This document shows, in pieces, positions 57,055 to 64,000 of a DNA stretch of 64,000 nucleotides. Source of the DNA: Hyphomicrobium sp. (GTDB lineage Bacteria > Pseudomonadota > Alphaproteobacteria > Rhizobiales > Hyphomicrobiaceae); assembly GCF_019744875.1 (NCBI RefSeq), contig NZ_JAIETU010000017.1, positions 1-64,000 on the forward strand, written 5' to 3'. The notes under the pieces were generated by a model. The model searched no databases. It was not told the origin of the DNA and worked only from the letters and a program-made list of their open reading frames with translations. Both the position numbers and the translations under genes were made by a program. Numbering within the stretch: position 1 is the first letter of the stretch; each line of letters starts with the position of its first letter.

Positions 57055-57719
57055 GCGGCTTGGGATGAGGTTGTTGCGGTGGCGCCCAGTATGCCTTCGA
57101 TCTCGGCGAGAAGATTATTGATTTCGAGGCCCGCGCCTTTGGTGGGTTCGGCCTTGGTTGGCGGCACGCCGTTGAGGAACATCTCGCGGTAAGCGGTGCG
57201 CTCGACGGTAACGGTGCGGAAGATTGGCATACCCTTGCGTTTGAGTTCGGAGAACACGAAATCCGTGACGTGTGTGCGCAGCGGGTGCATTTTGGTCAGG
57301 AGCATCCGGTATGGAATTTTGCGGGAGGCGGTCTCCTCGACGTCCTTGACGTCATGCGAGATGACAATCGCTTCGCGAATGTCGGGCTCGGAGGCCTGCG
57401 CCGGTATGATGACCAGATCGGCGCGCGCAATGGCTTTGAAGAGATTGACTTCGCGGGCCCCTGCCAGATCAATCAGGATATGATCGAAGCCGTCGTTTGC
57501 TGTGAGATCGCGCAGTTTGGCGGATATGTCTTGCGCCGGAAGCGCTTCGACGGTGAGGCCCGGGATTGTGACCTTGCTGGCCCATCTATGGATGGTGCGG
57601 TTCTGATCGAGATCGAGAACAACGACGCGTTGACCGCGGAGTGCGAGGGCAGCGGCTAGGGAGGCGCAGATCGTCGATTTCCCGACGCCCCCTTTTGAGG
57701 ATGCAAAGACAAGAATCAT
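57051..57719 (-). CDS. parA: ParA-type partition ATPase
   Basis: The 222-residue protein has the deviant Walker A FASSKGGVGKSTICASLAAA (residues 5-24), Walker A' VVVLDLDQNRTIHRW and Walker B HILIDLAGAREVN. The lack of an N-terminal DNA-binding domain puts it with small type Ib ParA proteins. It drives plasmid segregation along the nucleoid together with the RHH-like partner gene it overlaps. GGCAAA repeats upstream of parA are a likely centromere. Confidence 0.9.
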   Translation of the reverse strand: MILVFASSKGGVGKSTICASLAAALALRGQRVVVLDLDQNRTIHRWASKVTIPGLTVEALPAQDISAKLRDLTANDGFDHILIDLAGAREVNLFKAIARADLVIIPAQASEPDIREAIVISHDVKDVEETASRKIPYRMLLTKMHPLRTHVTDFVFSELKRKGMPIFRTVTVERTAYREMFLNGVPPTKAEPTKGAGLEINNLLAEIEGILGATATTSSQAA

Positions 57720-57818
57720 AAAACTGGTGGCCAGCTCCTTTTCTGGTTTGGCGGGTGCGCCTGAGAAAACTTGAATATGTCGAGCGACATAAATGGATTA
57801 TATCACAACAAATAAATT

Positions 57819-58101
57819 GGCAAAGTGTATTTTTGGCAAACCGGACAATTGCACAATGGGTAAAAGTGAATAGTGGCAAATAGAAATAAAGGAAAACAGG
57901 CAAAAGGGAAAACGGGTAAATAGGCAAATAGGAAAAGCTGCAAAGAGTGGGAGGGGTGCGGCGCAGGGTGGCGTGGGCCGCTTGTGGATGAGAATCGCTT
58001 AACACCAGAGCTTGCGGTTGGTGGCTAAGGGGCAAAAGGGCAAAGAGGCAAAGCGGCTGTATGGAATAGGGGGAACAAAGGCAAAGGGGCATCGGGGCAA
58101 A
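57819..58101. repeat. GGCAAA-rich repeat region, candidate centromere
   Basis: Between the parA start and gcrA, the hexamer GGCAAA occurs about ten times in direct orientation, often within GGCAAA-N-GG units 7-10 bp apart (e.g. GGGGCAAAAGGGCAAAGAGG at about 58029). Related AAATAGG and AAAAGGG variants fill part of the gaps. For type Ib systems the centromere sits upstream of parA and consists of short direct repeats, which fits. No protein-coding frame is convincing here. Confidence 0.6.
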
Positions 58102-58173
58102 GCGGCAGGCGGTGAAGTGATATCGGGTGATGAGAAATCGGTGCTGCGGGCGAAGGCTGTATGAACTGAGGGG

Positions 58174-58626
58174 TCAAGCCATGGAGCGGGCGCGGTGGTG
58201 CGCACAGTAGGGGCGGCCCGGAGTCTTGGTGCGGCCGCAGAAATGAAAGTCTGCTTTGCGGGGGTCGCCTTCAGGCCAACAGCATTGGTCTGGTTTGAGC
58301 TCGCCTAGGCGCGGCGGGTTGTTCAGAACAAGCGGATCGAGGGGCGGAAGCTCAGACGCGCGCTTCGTCTTAAAGGGTTTCGGCTGGCAGCTTGGCGCGG
58401 CGCGGGTTTTTGCAGTGGAGGATCGGCGGCCGCACCGCCGCTGGGGGCTGGCACTGGTGGCGGACGCGCGTGCGGTGGATGGATTGGATAGTCCGAGGCG
58501 ATGCACTTTCCCGAGAATCGCGTTCCGAGTCACGTTGCCCAAGAGGGTGGCGATGGCGGAGGCGGGCTGGCCGAGGGTCCAGAGTTTTTTGAGGTCGATA
58601 ATTCGTTCGGGGGTCCAGGTGGTCAT
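58174..58626 (-). CDS. gcrA: GcrA-type cell-cycle regulator
   Basis: The 150-residue protein has an N-terminal helix-turn-helix (TWTPERIIDLKKLWTLGQPA, RNAILGKVHRLGL), a basic linker and the Zn/Cys C-terminal segment (QCCWPEGDP, FHFCGRTKTPGRPYCAHH) of GcrA. In Caulobacter and relatives GcrA activates cell-cycle genes, in part at methylated GANTC sites, together with sigma70 RNA polymerase. A plasmid copy may tie plasmid gene expression to the host cell cycle or divert host control. A terminator-like hairpin separates it from the gene upstream. Confidence 0.88.
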   Translation of the reverse strand: MTTWTPERIIDLKKLWTLGQPASAIATLLGNVTRNAILGKVHRLGLSNPSTARASATSASPQRRCGRRSSTAKTRAAPSCQPKPFKTKRASELPPLDPLVLNNPPRLGELKPDQCCWPEGDPRKADFHFCGRTKTPGRPYCAHHRARSMA

Positions 58627-58648
58627 GGTGCGGTCTCCTTAAAAGGTG

Positions 58649-58672
58649 AAGGCCCGCTTGGTGGCGGGCCTT
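58649..58672 (-). terminator. Terminator-like hairpin upstream of gcrA
   Basis: AAGGCCCGC-TTGGTG-GCGGGCCTT is a perfect 9-bp stem with a 6-nt loop. In minus-strand reading it is followed by CACCTTTT, fitting an intrinsic terminator for the DUF3085 gene. The T-run is close to the gcrA ribosome-binding site (AAGGAG). Confidence 0.7.
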
Positions 58673-58697
58673 GTGGGTTGAAAGCGGTTGCGAGCGA

Positions 58698-59108
58698 TCA
58701 GTGCTTGCGGGCGAACTCGACGGAGATTTCCATCTGTTGGCCGGTGAAACTGATGGCGAGATCGCTGATCATCAGGGGCGAAGGGATCGGCGTGTCGGAC
58801 AGGGCCATGAGATCGGCGTTGTTCAGGAATTCGCAGCCGTCATCTCCGCCCCAGGTGTTGTTCTTGGTGCGCCACCAATCGTCAAAGGGCATGGTGCGCG
58901 GATCGCATTCCCGGGCGTAGACGATGATTTTCTCGCCTGCCTGATGATGGATGCCATCGGTGGTGTTGGGCATCAGGTAGATGCCGTGATCGCCGACAAT
59001 GAGAAGGCCGGGTCCGAGATCTTTGCCGTAAAACGGCCTGGTGGTGTTCGCGGTTCTGATTTCTTCGAGGGCCTTGAGAACCTCAGGCCAGGGGAAGTGT
59101 AGTTTCAT
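58698..59108 (-). CDS. DUF3085 protein
   Basis: The 136-residue protein reads FPWPEVLKALEEIRTA, GPGLLIVGDHGIYLMPNT, ARECDPRTMPFDDWW and GGDDGCEFLNN, the pattern of DUF3085, a family found on plasmids and in phages of Alphaproteobacteria. Function unknown. It is preceded by AGGAGA and followed by a terminator hairpin. Confidence 0.75.
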   Translation of the reverse strand: MKLHFPWPEVLKALEEIRTANTTRPFYGKDLGPGLLIVGDHGIYLMPNTTDGIHHQAGEKIIVYARECDPRTMPFDDWWRTKNNTWGGDDGCEFLNNADLMALSDTPIPSPLMISDLAISFTGQQMEISVEFARKH

Positions 59109-59159
59109 GCTGCTCTCCTTTTACGCCCATGCTGGGCGCCTGAAGGCAGAGCATCTCTG

Positions 59160-59741
59160 TCATTTTGCGGCAGCGGCCGCGACGTCCGGCTCGCCTGTCG
59201 GACTGGTCATGGTGCCGAAGTGGCGGGCGATGGCGGCTTCGACGGCCAGGTAGAACGGGCCTGTCCAGTCGCGTATCCAGGCGGGCGCGGTGTCGAGATC
59301 GAGCAGGGCATCGGTTTGGTCGGTGTCGTCGCGGAGATCGAGGGCTTCGGCCCGGGTCATGGCCAGCACGGCAGCAGTGACATCGATGTCGGTTTCACCG
59401 GGCGGATCGATGGTGACGGCGTGATCGTTGATCCAGACTTGCGGGACAAAGGTTGCGAAGATTTGGTTGGCTGGCTGCTGCAACGCATCGATAATGTCAT
59501 AGATTTCTTCGACGTCATCGGCGACGCGTTGCAGGCGCCTAAGGGCGTCAGCCGTATCGGTCGGGTATTCGAGGTCGGAGAGTTCGAGCATTAGGAAGGT
59601 GAAGAAGGTATCGCCGCAATCGTCGAGCTTTTCGCGCCAGTTCGGTTCGTTGAGGATCCAGGCGAAATCGCCGTCAGCATAATGGATAGCGGCGTTTCGC
59701 TGGAACTGGTTGAAGGAATTGTCTTGGGTGGGATTGGTCAT
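59160..59741 (-). CDS. Hypothetical acidic protein
   Basis: The 193-residue protein is very acidic and rich in Asp (NEPNWREKLDDCGDTFFTFL, DTADALRRLQRVADDVEEIY, LDLRDDTDQTDALLDLDTAP). No domain is recognised. Strong acidity recalls DNA mimics, but no specific anti-restriction motif is seen. It belongs to a row of plasmid genes on the minus strand. Confidence 0.5.
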   Translation of the reverse strand: MTNPTQDNSFNQFQRNAAIHYADGDFAWILNEPNWREKLDDCGDTFFTFLMLELSDLEYPTDTADALRRLQRVADDVEEIYDIIDALQQPANQIFATFVPQVWINDHAVTIDPPGETDIDVTAAVLAMTRAEALDLRDDTDQTDALLDLDTAPAWIRDWTGPFYLAVEAAIARHFGTMTSPTGEPDVAAAAAK

Positions 59742-59750
59742 GAATGCCTC

Positions 59751-60116
59751 CTAGTGTTGGGTTTGCAGGGCGTAGACCCGGCACGGAATGGTGGTGTTGA
59801 CGCCGTTGTAGGCGCAGGCGCTGTCATGATGGAAAAACCAGACTTCGCCCGGCTTGGTGCGGCCGGTATCTATGAAGATTTCGCGGGCGATGCCGCTGTC
59901 GAGGCCGCCGGAGTGGCTGCAATAGCCGTGGCCGAAATAGAATGATCCGGTGCCGCTGGTCGGCTGGATGCGGTCTGGCCAGACATGGGCGATGCGGCGG
60001 AGCTCGCCGGTTGGGAACTGGATGAAGTCGGCGACACGTGGGCCGGGTGCTTTGTGCCAGGCTTCGAGGCGGATCTGTTTGATTTCTTCATCGACGTTGT
60101 CGAAGGCAGGCTTCAT
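59751..60116 (-). CDS. Hypothetical plasmid protein
   Basis: The 121-residue protein (KQIRLEAWHKAPGPRVADFI, SGTGSFYFGHGYCSHSGGLD, GEVWFFHHDSACAYNGVNTT) has a His/Cys-rich middle, suggestive of metal binding. No family recognised. Ends 10 bp before the next gene in a plasmid backbone operon. Confidence 0.5.
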   Translation of the reverse strand: MKPAFDNVDEEIKQIRLEAWHKAPGPRVADFIQFPTGELRRIAHVWPDRIQPTSGTGSFYFGHGYCSHSGGLDSGIAREIFIDTGRTKPGEVWFFHHDSACAYNGVNTTIPCRVYALQTQH

Positions 60117-60146
60117 GGGGAATGCTCCTTGATTATGGGTTGGGGG

Positions 60147-60386
60147 TCAGGTGCCGGGCTGCTCGTTGAGCCAGGTCGCGGTTTCGCGCACGTGGCGCTC
60201 GAAGTCGTCGAAGGCAGCCATCAGATCGTCCAGGGCCCCCTGAACGGAATTGTCGATATCGACGTAAGGGGCGGCGAATTCAGTGAGGGCTGCGCGGTAA
60301 TGGCTGAGCGAATTTTGGGTGCGGGCCAAAAGAACCTTGGGTTTGACGCCCAGGCTTTGCGCGCGGGAAGGGAACAGATCGGCCAT
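60147..60386 (-). CDS. Small helical hypothetical protein
   Basis: The 79-residue protein is helical (SLGVKPKVLLARTQNSLSHY, VQGALDDLMAAFDDFERHVR) with no recognised family. It starts 3 bp after the stop of the preceding gene and 30 bp before the next, in a compact minus-strand run. Confidence 0.45.
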   Translation of the reverse strand: MADLFPSRAQSLGVKPKVLLARTQNSLSHYRAALTEFAAPYVDIDNSVQGALDDLMAAFDDFERHVRETATWLNEQPGT

Positions 60387-60389
60387 GGT

Positions 60390-60791
60390 TCAGCCTCCGG
60401 CCATGACGGCCGTCACACGCTCGGCGAGGGCAGGGGGGTCATCAAGAAGGGCGAGGGCGGCGAAGTGATTTCTTCCGCCGCTGTAATCGCGGCGACCCTT
60501 GCAGGTGCGCATGAGAATGCCGGATTGGGCGCCCATACAGGATTGGGAAACGCTGATGTAGACGCGCTCGTGGTGAAGGGTGATCTCGCCCGAGACGGCG
60601 ATACCGGCCTTGTTGCTGCGGAGGTCGAAATCGGCCTTGGGCCAGCCAAGCTGAGCGGCCAATAGCTTTAGCCGATTATTAGCGGCGCGGTGGAACGCGG
60701 CTTTCTGACAATCGTCGTATTGGGTGGGTCTCAGCCAATCGAAGGGCTTGGGTCGTTTGGCGGCGCGCGTTGATTCAGCGAAATCTAGCAT
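60390..60791 (-). CDS. Hypothetical protein
   Basis: The 133-residue protein (FDWLRPTQYDDCQKAAFHRA, LLAAQLGWPKADFDLRSNKA, SCMGAQSGILMRTCKGRRDY) shows mixed alpha/beta pattern. Start at 60789-60791 after GGAAGA. No family recognised; typical plasmid backbone gene of unknown role. Confidence 0.5.
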   Translation of the reverse strand: MLDFAESTRAAKRPKPFDWLRPTQYDDCQKAAFHRAANNRLKLLAAQLGWPKADFDLRSNKAGIAVSGEITLHHERVYISVSQSCMGAQSGILMRTCKGRRDYSGGRNHFAALALLDDPPALAERVTAVMAGG

Positions 60792-60925
60792 GGGTCTTCC
60801 TTTGGATTGCGGGAGGCGGGATTTCACCCTCTCTCTGAGAGGGCTTTGCCCGATCACTCGCATCCGAAGACCTGCTTTCCCTTTGCGCTTTATGCGATTG
60901 TCGCCATCGCGGCCCGGGTTAGGCT

Positions 60926-62113
60926 TTAAGATGGTTCAGGGTCGTGCCCATTGTCCTGCTCGCGGCACGGGGAAGGCGCGGCGCGTTCTCTGGAGCGGCT
61001 TGCGAGCCGTTCCATGAAAGGTTGAGGCGCAGGCTTGTCGGTGTGAGCAGGCTGGGTCGGTGTGTGTTTTTCACGATAGTGCGTGGTCGAGATTTCCCGC
61101 CACTGCTGGCGCAGCCAGTCGGTTTCCCATTTTGAAAGCTGCCTGTTGCGGGCATGGAAATCCGACAGCACTTTGTCGGCGGTGGCGAGGGCCTCACGCT
61201 TGTGATCGTGAACCGATCGGAGCGCCTGGCGCAGCACGGTCTGGTGGGATCTGACGACGGCTTTCAGCGTACCCTGGTATTCGCGGGCCGCGAGTTTGTC
61301 GCCCGATGGTGCTTTTTCGGCGTAAAGCCGCCTGACCTCACGATAGTGCTGGTTGAAATCCTTGTTGACGCGGGCGCGCACGGAGGCGGCGCGGTGTTGG
61401 GCGGCGCGGGAAATCGCGATGCGAGCAGCGATATGCTCGTGCTTCACTTGGTCGGTGAGCTGCGCGGTTTCATGAACGTCCTTTTCGATGCTGCCGATCA
61501 GCCGCTTGGCAGCTGTCAGACCCTTGTCTGCGCGCATGCTTTTGGATTTGGCGGCGGGAGAAGGCGCGTTGGCGTTGTTGGCTTTGCGCCGCAGGGGATC
61601 GGCTTCGATGACCTGATCGGGCAACTGGCGCGCGGTGCGCTGGATGATGAATTTCTCCAGCAGCCGGCGGTCGACGTTGCGCGAGAAGGGGAAGGCGGAT
61701 TCGATCTGGTATTCGAGATGGTCGAACATCTCGGCCATGAATCTGCGCTCCTGCGCCTTGTCGTAGACCGCATCGTAGGCGGCCAGAAGGTGATGCATGA
61801 GCTTGTCGGCCTTGCGCGCGTAGATGTCTCCAAGATTGCGGCCGGGCGAAATGTCGATCGGATCGAACGGGGCTTCGCCGCGGGTGAGCAGGAGAATTTC
61901 CGCGGCGTGTTTGGCGTGCTCGTAATTTTGGCCGGGCAGAATGATCTCGAGCTCGTCGCCGAAGGGCGGAATGATTTCGATGTCGTAGAGGCGCAGCATT
62001 TTCATGTGCAAAGCACTCGGGTGAATCGGTGTTTCTAAGGTTTTGTTGTGATCCTCCTGTGCGTTTATCAAGGCCCGGCGATCATGTGACGTGGAACGAT
62101 GGGTCGAAGTCAT
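60926..62113 (-). CDS. Hypothetical helical protein
   Basis: The 395-residue protein has a mixed N-terminal domain (LYDIEIIPPFGDELEIILPG, HAAEILLLTRGEAPFDPIDI) followed by a long, mostly alpha-helical, basic region (about 200-370) with RARVNKDFNQHYREVRRLYA and ATADKVLSDFHARNRQLS, probably coiled coil. No family is recognised. Its start overlaps the stop of the SLOG gene (ATGA). The basic coiled-coil suggests nucleic acid binding or a structural role in transfer; this is speculation. Confidence 0.5.
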   Translation of the reverse strand: MTSTHRSTSHDRRALINAQEDHNKTLETPIHPSALHMKMLRLYDIEIIPPFGDELEIILPGQNYEHAKHAAEILLLTRGEAPFDPIDISPGRNLGDIYARKADKLMHHLLAAYDAVYDKAQERRFMAEMFDHLEYQIESAFPFSRNVDRRLLEKFIIQRTARQLPDQVIEADPLRRKANNANAPSPAAKSKSMRADKGLTAAKRLIGSIEKDVHETAQLTDQVKHEHIAARIAISRAAQHRAASVRARVNKDFNQHYREVRRLYAEKAPSGDKLAAREYQGTLKAVVRSHQTVLRQALRSVHDHKREALATADKVLSDFHARNRQLSKWETDWLRQQWREISTTHYREKHTPTQPAHTDKPAPQPFMERLASRSRERAAPSPCREQDNGHDPEPS

Positions 62114-63144
62114 TCCATCGTGTTTTCGGGCCCGTTGTCGTGGCTGACATTGAACGACGGGGCGATCGATAGGCTGTGCTGCGGGATCGGCAGCCTGAGA
62201 AGATGGCGGCGGCGGATCTCGGCCTGGCGGATGCGCCAAAGGGTTTGGGCGGGGCAGACGTCTTCCTCGGGGGCGTTGACGTTGGCAATGCCGCGGGCAG
62301 AAAGCAGGGCGTCCATCTGTTTCGGATTCTCGCGCAGCCACTGGCCCCAGAGCGCGGTGTAAATATCGCCCAGCTCATCGCTGTTGGTGGCGTTGCGGCC
62401 TTTGGCCAGATCGGGCGTCAGGCCCGTGGCGCCGTTTTCGAAGATCTTGGCAGCGGTGAACGCTTCGTGGATGGAGCGGCCCTGATGGCTTTGAAGGCGG
62501 GCGGTATAAGGATTGAAATCGCCGCGGCCATGGGGGCCGGTTTCGAGATAGGGCGGCTCGCCGATGACGTTTTTGGGTTCGGGCACTTTGGTGTGGGATG
62601 GCGCCGCATCAGGGGCACGGGCCTGAGAAGCAGGCGCAGCGCGCGCGATCAGGCCGCGCACGACGTTTTCGGGGCTGACGTTGCGCGGAAGGTTTGCGTT
62701 GTTGAGGCGGTCGCGTTCGACCTTCGGCAGCTGCAGGAGCTGGCGGTCCTTGCCGACGGTATAAACCGGGATTCCGGATTTGAGGGCGCGTAGCGCGATC
62801 GTTGTCGCGCCATAGTTTCCGGCATCGCCCGGAACGCCCGGGTCGTCAGGCTTGCCAGGGGCTCCGGGCACGGCCGGCTTGCCGAGAATGGTGAGTACGG
62901 CGTCGGGATTGAATTCTTTCATCATCTGGCCGTTGCGGATGTGCTTTGCGAAGCGCCCGTGGCGTTTTCCGTCGGGCGCATAGCGGCGCACGGTGATGCG
63001 CAGGTGCTTGGCGACTTCATCGGCAACGCTATCGACGCCCTTGGCGGTGCCGTGGGCGATGACGGTAGGCTTTAGCTGGGCGATGGCGGTCTTGACGGCG
63101 TGATAGTCGTCGTAATCGCGGGCACCGCAGACAATGAGGCGCAT
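62110..63144 (-). CDS. SLOG-family (YspA-like) protein with Gly-Pro insertion
   Basis: The 344-residue protein opens with a SLOG/DUF2493-type Rossmann-like domain (MRLIVCGARDYDDYHAVKTA, VIAHGTAKGVDSVADEVAKH, HIRNGQMMKEFNPDAVLTIL). The final strand-turn, normally Gly-rich, is replaced by a collagen-like stretch (GKPAVPGAPGKPDDPGVPG) before YGATTIALRALKSGIPVYTV. The C-terminal 170 residues are unrelated (GDFNPYTARLQSHQGRSIHE, NSDELGDIYTALWGQWLREN). SLOG domains sense or process nucleotide-type ligands in immunity and DNA uptake. GGAAAGGAAC precedes the ATG at 63142-63144. Confidence 0.7.
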   Translation of the reverse strand: MRLIVCGARDYDDYHAVKTAIAQLKPTVIAHGTAKGVDSVADEVAKHLRITVRRYAPDGKRHGRFAKHIRNGQMMKEFNPDAVLTILGKPAVPGAPGKPDDPGVPGDAGNYGATTIALRALKSGIPVYTVGKDRQLLQLPKVERDRLNNANLPRNVSPENVVRGLIARAAPASQARAPDAAPSHTKVPEPKNVIGEPPYLETGPHGRGDFNPYTARLQSHQGRSIHEAFTAAKIFENGATGLTPDLAKGRNATNSDELGDIYTALWGQWLRENPKQMDALLSARGIANVNAPEEDVCPAQTLWRIRQAEIRRRHLLRLPIPQHSLSIAPSFNVSHDNGPENTME

Positions 63145-63146
63145 GG

Positions 63147-63566
63147 CTAGTTCCTTTCCCATGCAAAGGGTGTGTCTTTGTCGACGTAGAATGCGTGCAA
63201 GGCGCGCAGGTAGCGGATCTCCGACAGCGCTTCCCGGTCGACGTGGTAGAGGCGGCGGAAGGGCAGGCGGCAAAGCGCAGCGATGCTCGCCATGGGGCTG
63301 CAGATGAAAGTGTTGTCGGGGGTGTACGTTTTCAGGAGCGTGTTGGCGGCGACGATGCGGACATCCAGATCGGCGGCGATGCGATCTGCAAGTTTGCGGA
63401 TTTTGCGTCTGCCGGGGTGGCGCCGCGGGATGCGCCGGCCGGTTCGGAAATATCCGGCAATGGCGGGAAGACGGCCAATGCCGATCGATGCATCGGCGCG
63501 GGGCGATGCGATCGGGGCGGGTGCAACGGAGGTTTGCCCGGTGGTTTGCTGAGGCGTGCTGGTCAT
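63147..63566 (-). CDS. Hypothetical basic protein
   Basis: The 139-residue protein has a Pro/Ala-rich start, then RTGRRIPRRHPGRRKIRKLA, RIVAANTLLKTYTPDNTFIC and RLYHVDREALSEIRYLRALH. No family is recognised. It ends 2 bp before the SLOG gene starts and begins 10 bp after the AlpA-like gene, so the three are co-transcribed. Confidence 0.5.
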   Translation of the reverse strand: MTSTPQQTTGQTSVAPAPIASPRADASIGIGRLPAIAGYFRTGRRIPRRHPGRRKIRKLADRIAADLDVRIVAANTLLKTYTPDNTFICSPMASIAALCRLPFRRLYHVDREALSEIRYLRALHAFYVDKDTPFAWERN

Positions 63567-63575
63567 TGGTGGTTC

Positions 63576-64000
63576 TCAGGTTTCGGGGTGTTGCGAACAT
63601 GGGGGAGACGGACGATTGGGCACGTCCTGGCGCGTTTTATTTGCGATCCATTCGCGGACCTCGCGTTCGAGCCAGACGGTGCGATTTTTCCCGAGCGAGA
63701 AGCGGGGGGGAAAGCTTTTTGCGGCTTCAAGCCGGTCCAGATGCGTGCGTGAATAAGGAACCAGACGCCGCAGCCGTTTTAGGTCGAGGAAGCGATCGTG
63801 AATGGTAAGGATTGGAGGGACGTCGCCAGCTCGAGCGTTGATCTTTGCTTGCATCCAGCCAACGACTTCTTCGGCGGACCAGACCGATGTGCGGGGGCTT
63901 AATCGGATGCGGGCGGGAAATAGCCCGTCGGTCTCAAGCCGCAGGATGTTCGGATAGGAATAGACGACGAATGCCGAAATGAGATTGGCGTGAATGAATA
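63576..64000 (-). CDS. AlpA-like protein with two DNA-binding units, N-terminus missing
   Basis: The frame enters from beyond the right edge. The first visible unit (YPNILRLETDGLFPARIRLS, then VWSAEEVVGWMQAKI) and the second (LRRLVPYSRTHLDRLEAAKS, FPPRFSLGKNRTVWLEREVREWI) both match the second half or whole of an AlpA/MerR-like helix-turn-helix in which a wing of the type FP-x-R-x-x-L-x-x-x-x-x-x-W precedes a final helix. The product is thus a tandem AlpA protein rather than one short HTH starting at the internal Met at 63854. AlpA proteins regulate excision or transfer genes of mobile elements. Confidence 0.65.
   Translation of the reverse strand, partial: FIHANLISAFVVYSYPNILRLETDGLFPARIRLSPRTSVWSAEEVVGWMQAKINARAGDVPPILTIHDRFLDLKRLRRLVPYSRTHLDRLEAAKSFPPRFSLGKNRTVWLEREVREWIANKTRQDVPNRPSPPCSQHPET

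Noticed and set aside
57819-58101. The GGCAAA repeats considered as a CRISPR array.
   Set aside because: Units are far too short (6-8 bp), without equal-length spacers or neighbouring cas genes.

Overview
The window reads as alphaproteobacterial DNA, most likely from the Hyphomicrobiales (rhizobia-like) group. The grounds are high-GC coding throughout, a GcrA-type regulator, a DUF3141/PhaC/PPK2 cluster typical of that class, mobile mystery proteins A/B, and an IetAS pair of the kind first described on an Agrobacterium plasmid. The right half carries a full plasmid replication and partition module: a RepA-like initiator, 12 iterons, a DnaB helicase, and ParA with a small ribbon-helix-helix-like partner. 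The simplest reading is therefore a plasmid or chromid segment, although an integrated plasmid cannot be excluded from 64 kb.

Region 1 (1-6.3 kb) is a decaying metal-resistance segment, mostly on the minus strand. It holds the start of a CusB-like efflux adaptor, a FixH/YtkA-like periplasmic protein, several tiny Cys- or His-rich exported proteins, and several broken genes: a 16-bp tandem duplication frameshift, a truncated strawberry-notch-like gene, a frameshifted Spy-like gene and an internally deleted fabI copy. A perfect FNR/FixK-type box stands before the Spy/fabI remnant.

Region 2 (6.3-32.8 kb) is a dense plus-strand metabolic and stress cluster. It encodes a copper-type P1B ATPase, an MFS exporter, acetyl-CoA acetyltransferase, PPK2, a HlyD-ABC efflux set (MFP, double ATPase, two permeases), an ATP-grasp protein, a CueR-like regulator with a textbook 19-bp-spacer promoter, DUF3141, cyclopropane-fatty-acid synthase, small metal-binding proteins, a Spy-like chaperone, acetate kinase, phosphate acetyltransferase, PHA synthase, an enoyl-ACP reductase, and a membrane methyltransferase. 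Together they link copper stress, membrane lipid remodelling, acetyl-phosphate/acetyl-CoA balance and carbon and phosphate storage.

Region 3 (33-50 kb) is an accessory defence/maintenance island entered through an AT-rich stretch. It holds a three-gene operon (XRE-ASCH regulator; PIN + GNAT + PUA/ASCH-like fusion; small P-loop kinase) behind a perfect palindrome, which is the best candidate here for an under-described system. It also holds mobile mystery proteins A/B with a third, frameshifted partner, an SRAP abasic-site protein behind an in-frame zinc ribbon, IetAS, HipBA with three operators exactly 50 bp apart, a repeat protein and a UvrD-type helicase.

Region 4 (50-64 kb) is the plasmid backbone: small unknown overlapping genes, DnaB, iterons, RepA, ParA/RHH with a GGCAAA-rich candidate centromere, GcrA, DUF3085, a run of unknown plasmid genes, a SLOG-family protein with a collagen-like Gly-Pro insertion, and an AlpA-like protein with two tandem DNA-binding units cut off by the window end.

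All family names are from recognition of motifs and sequence memory; no database search was run.
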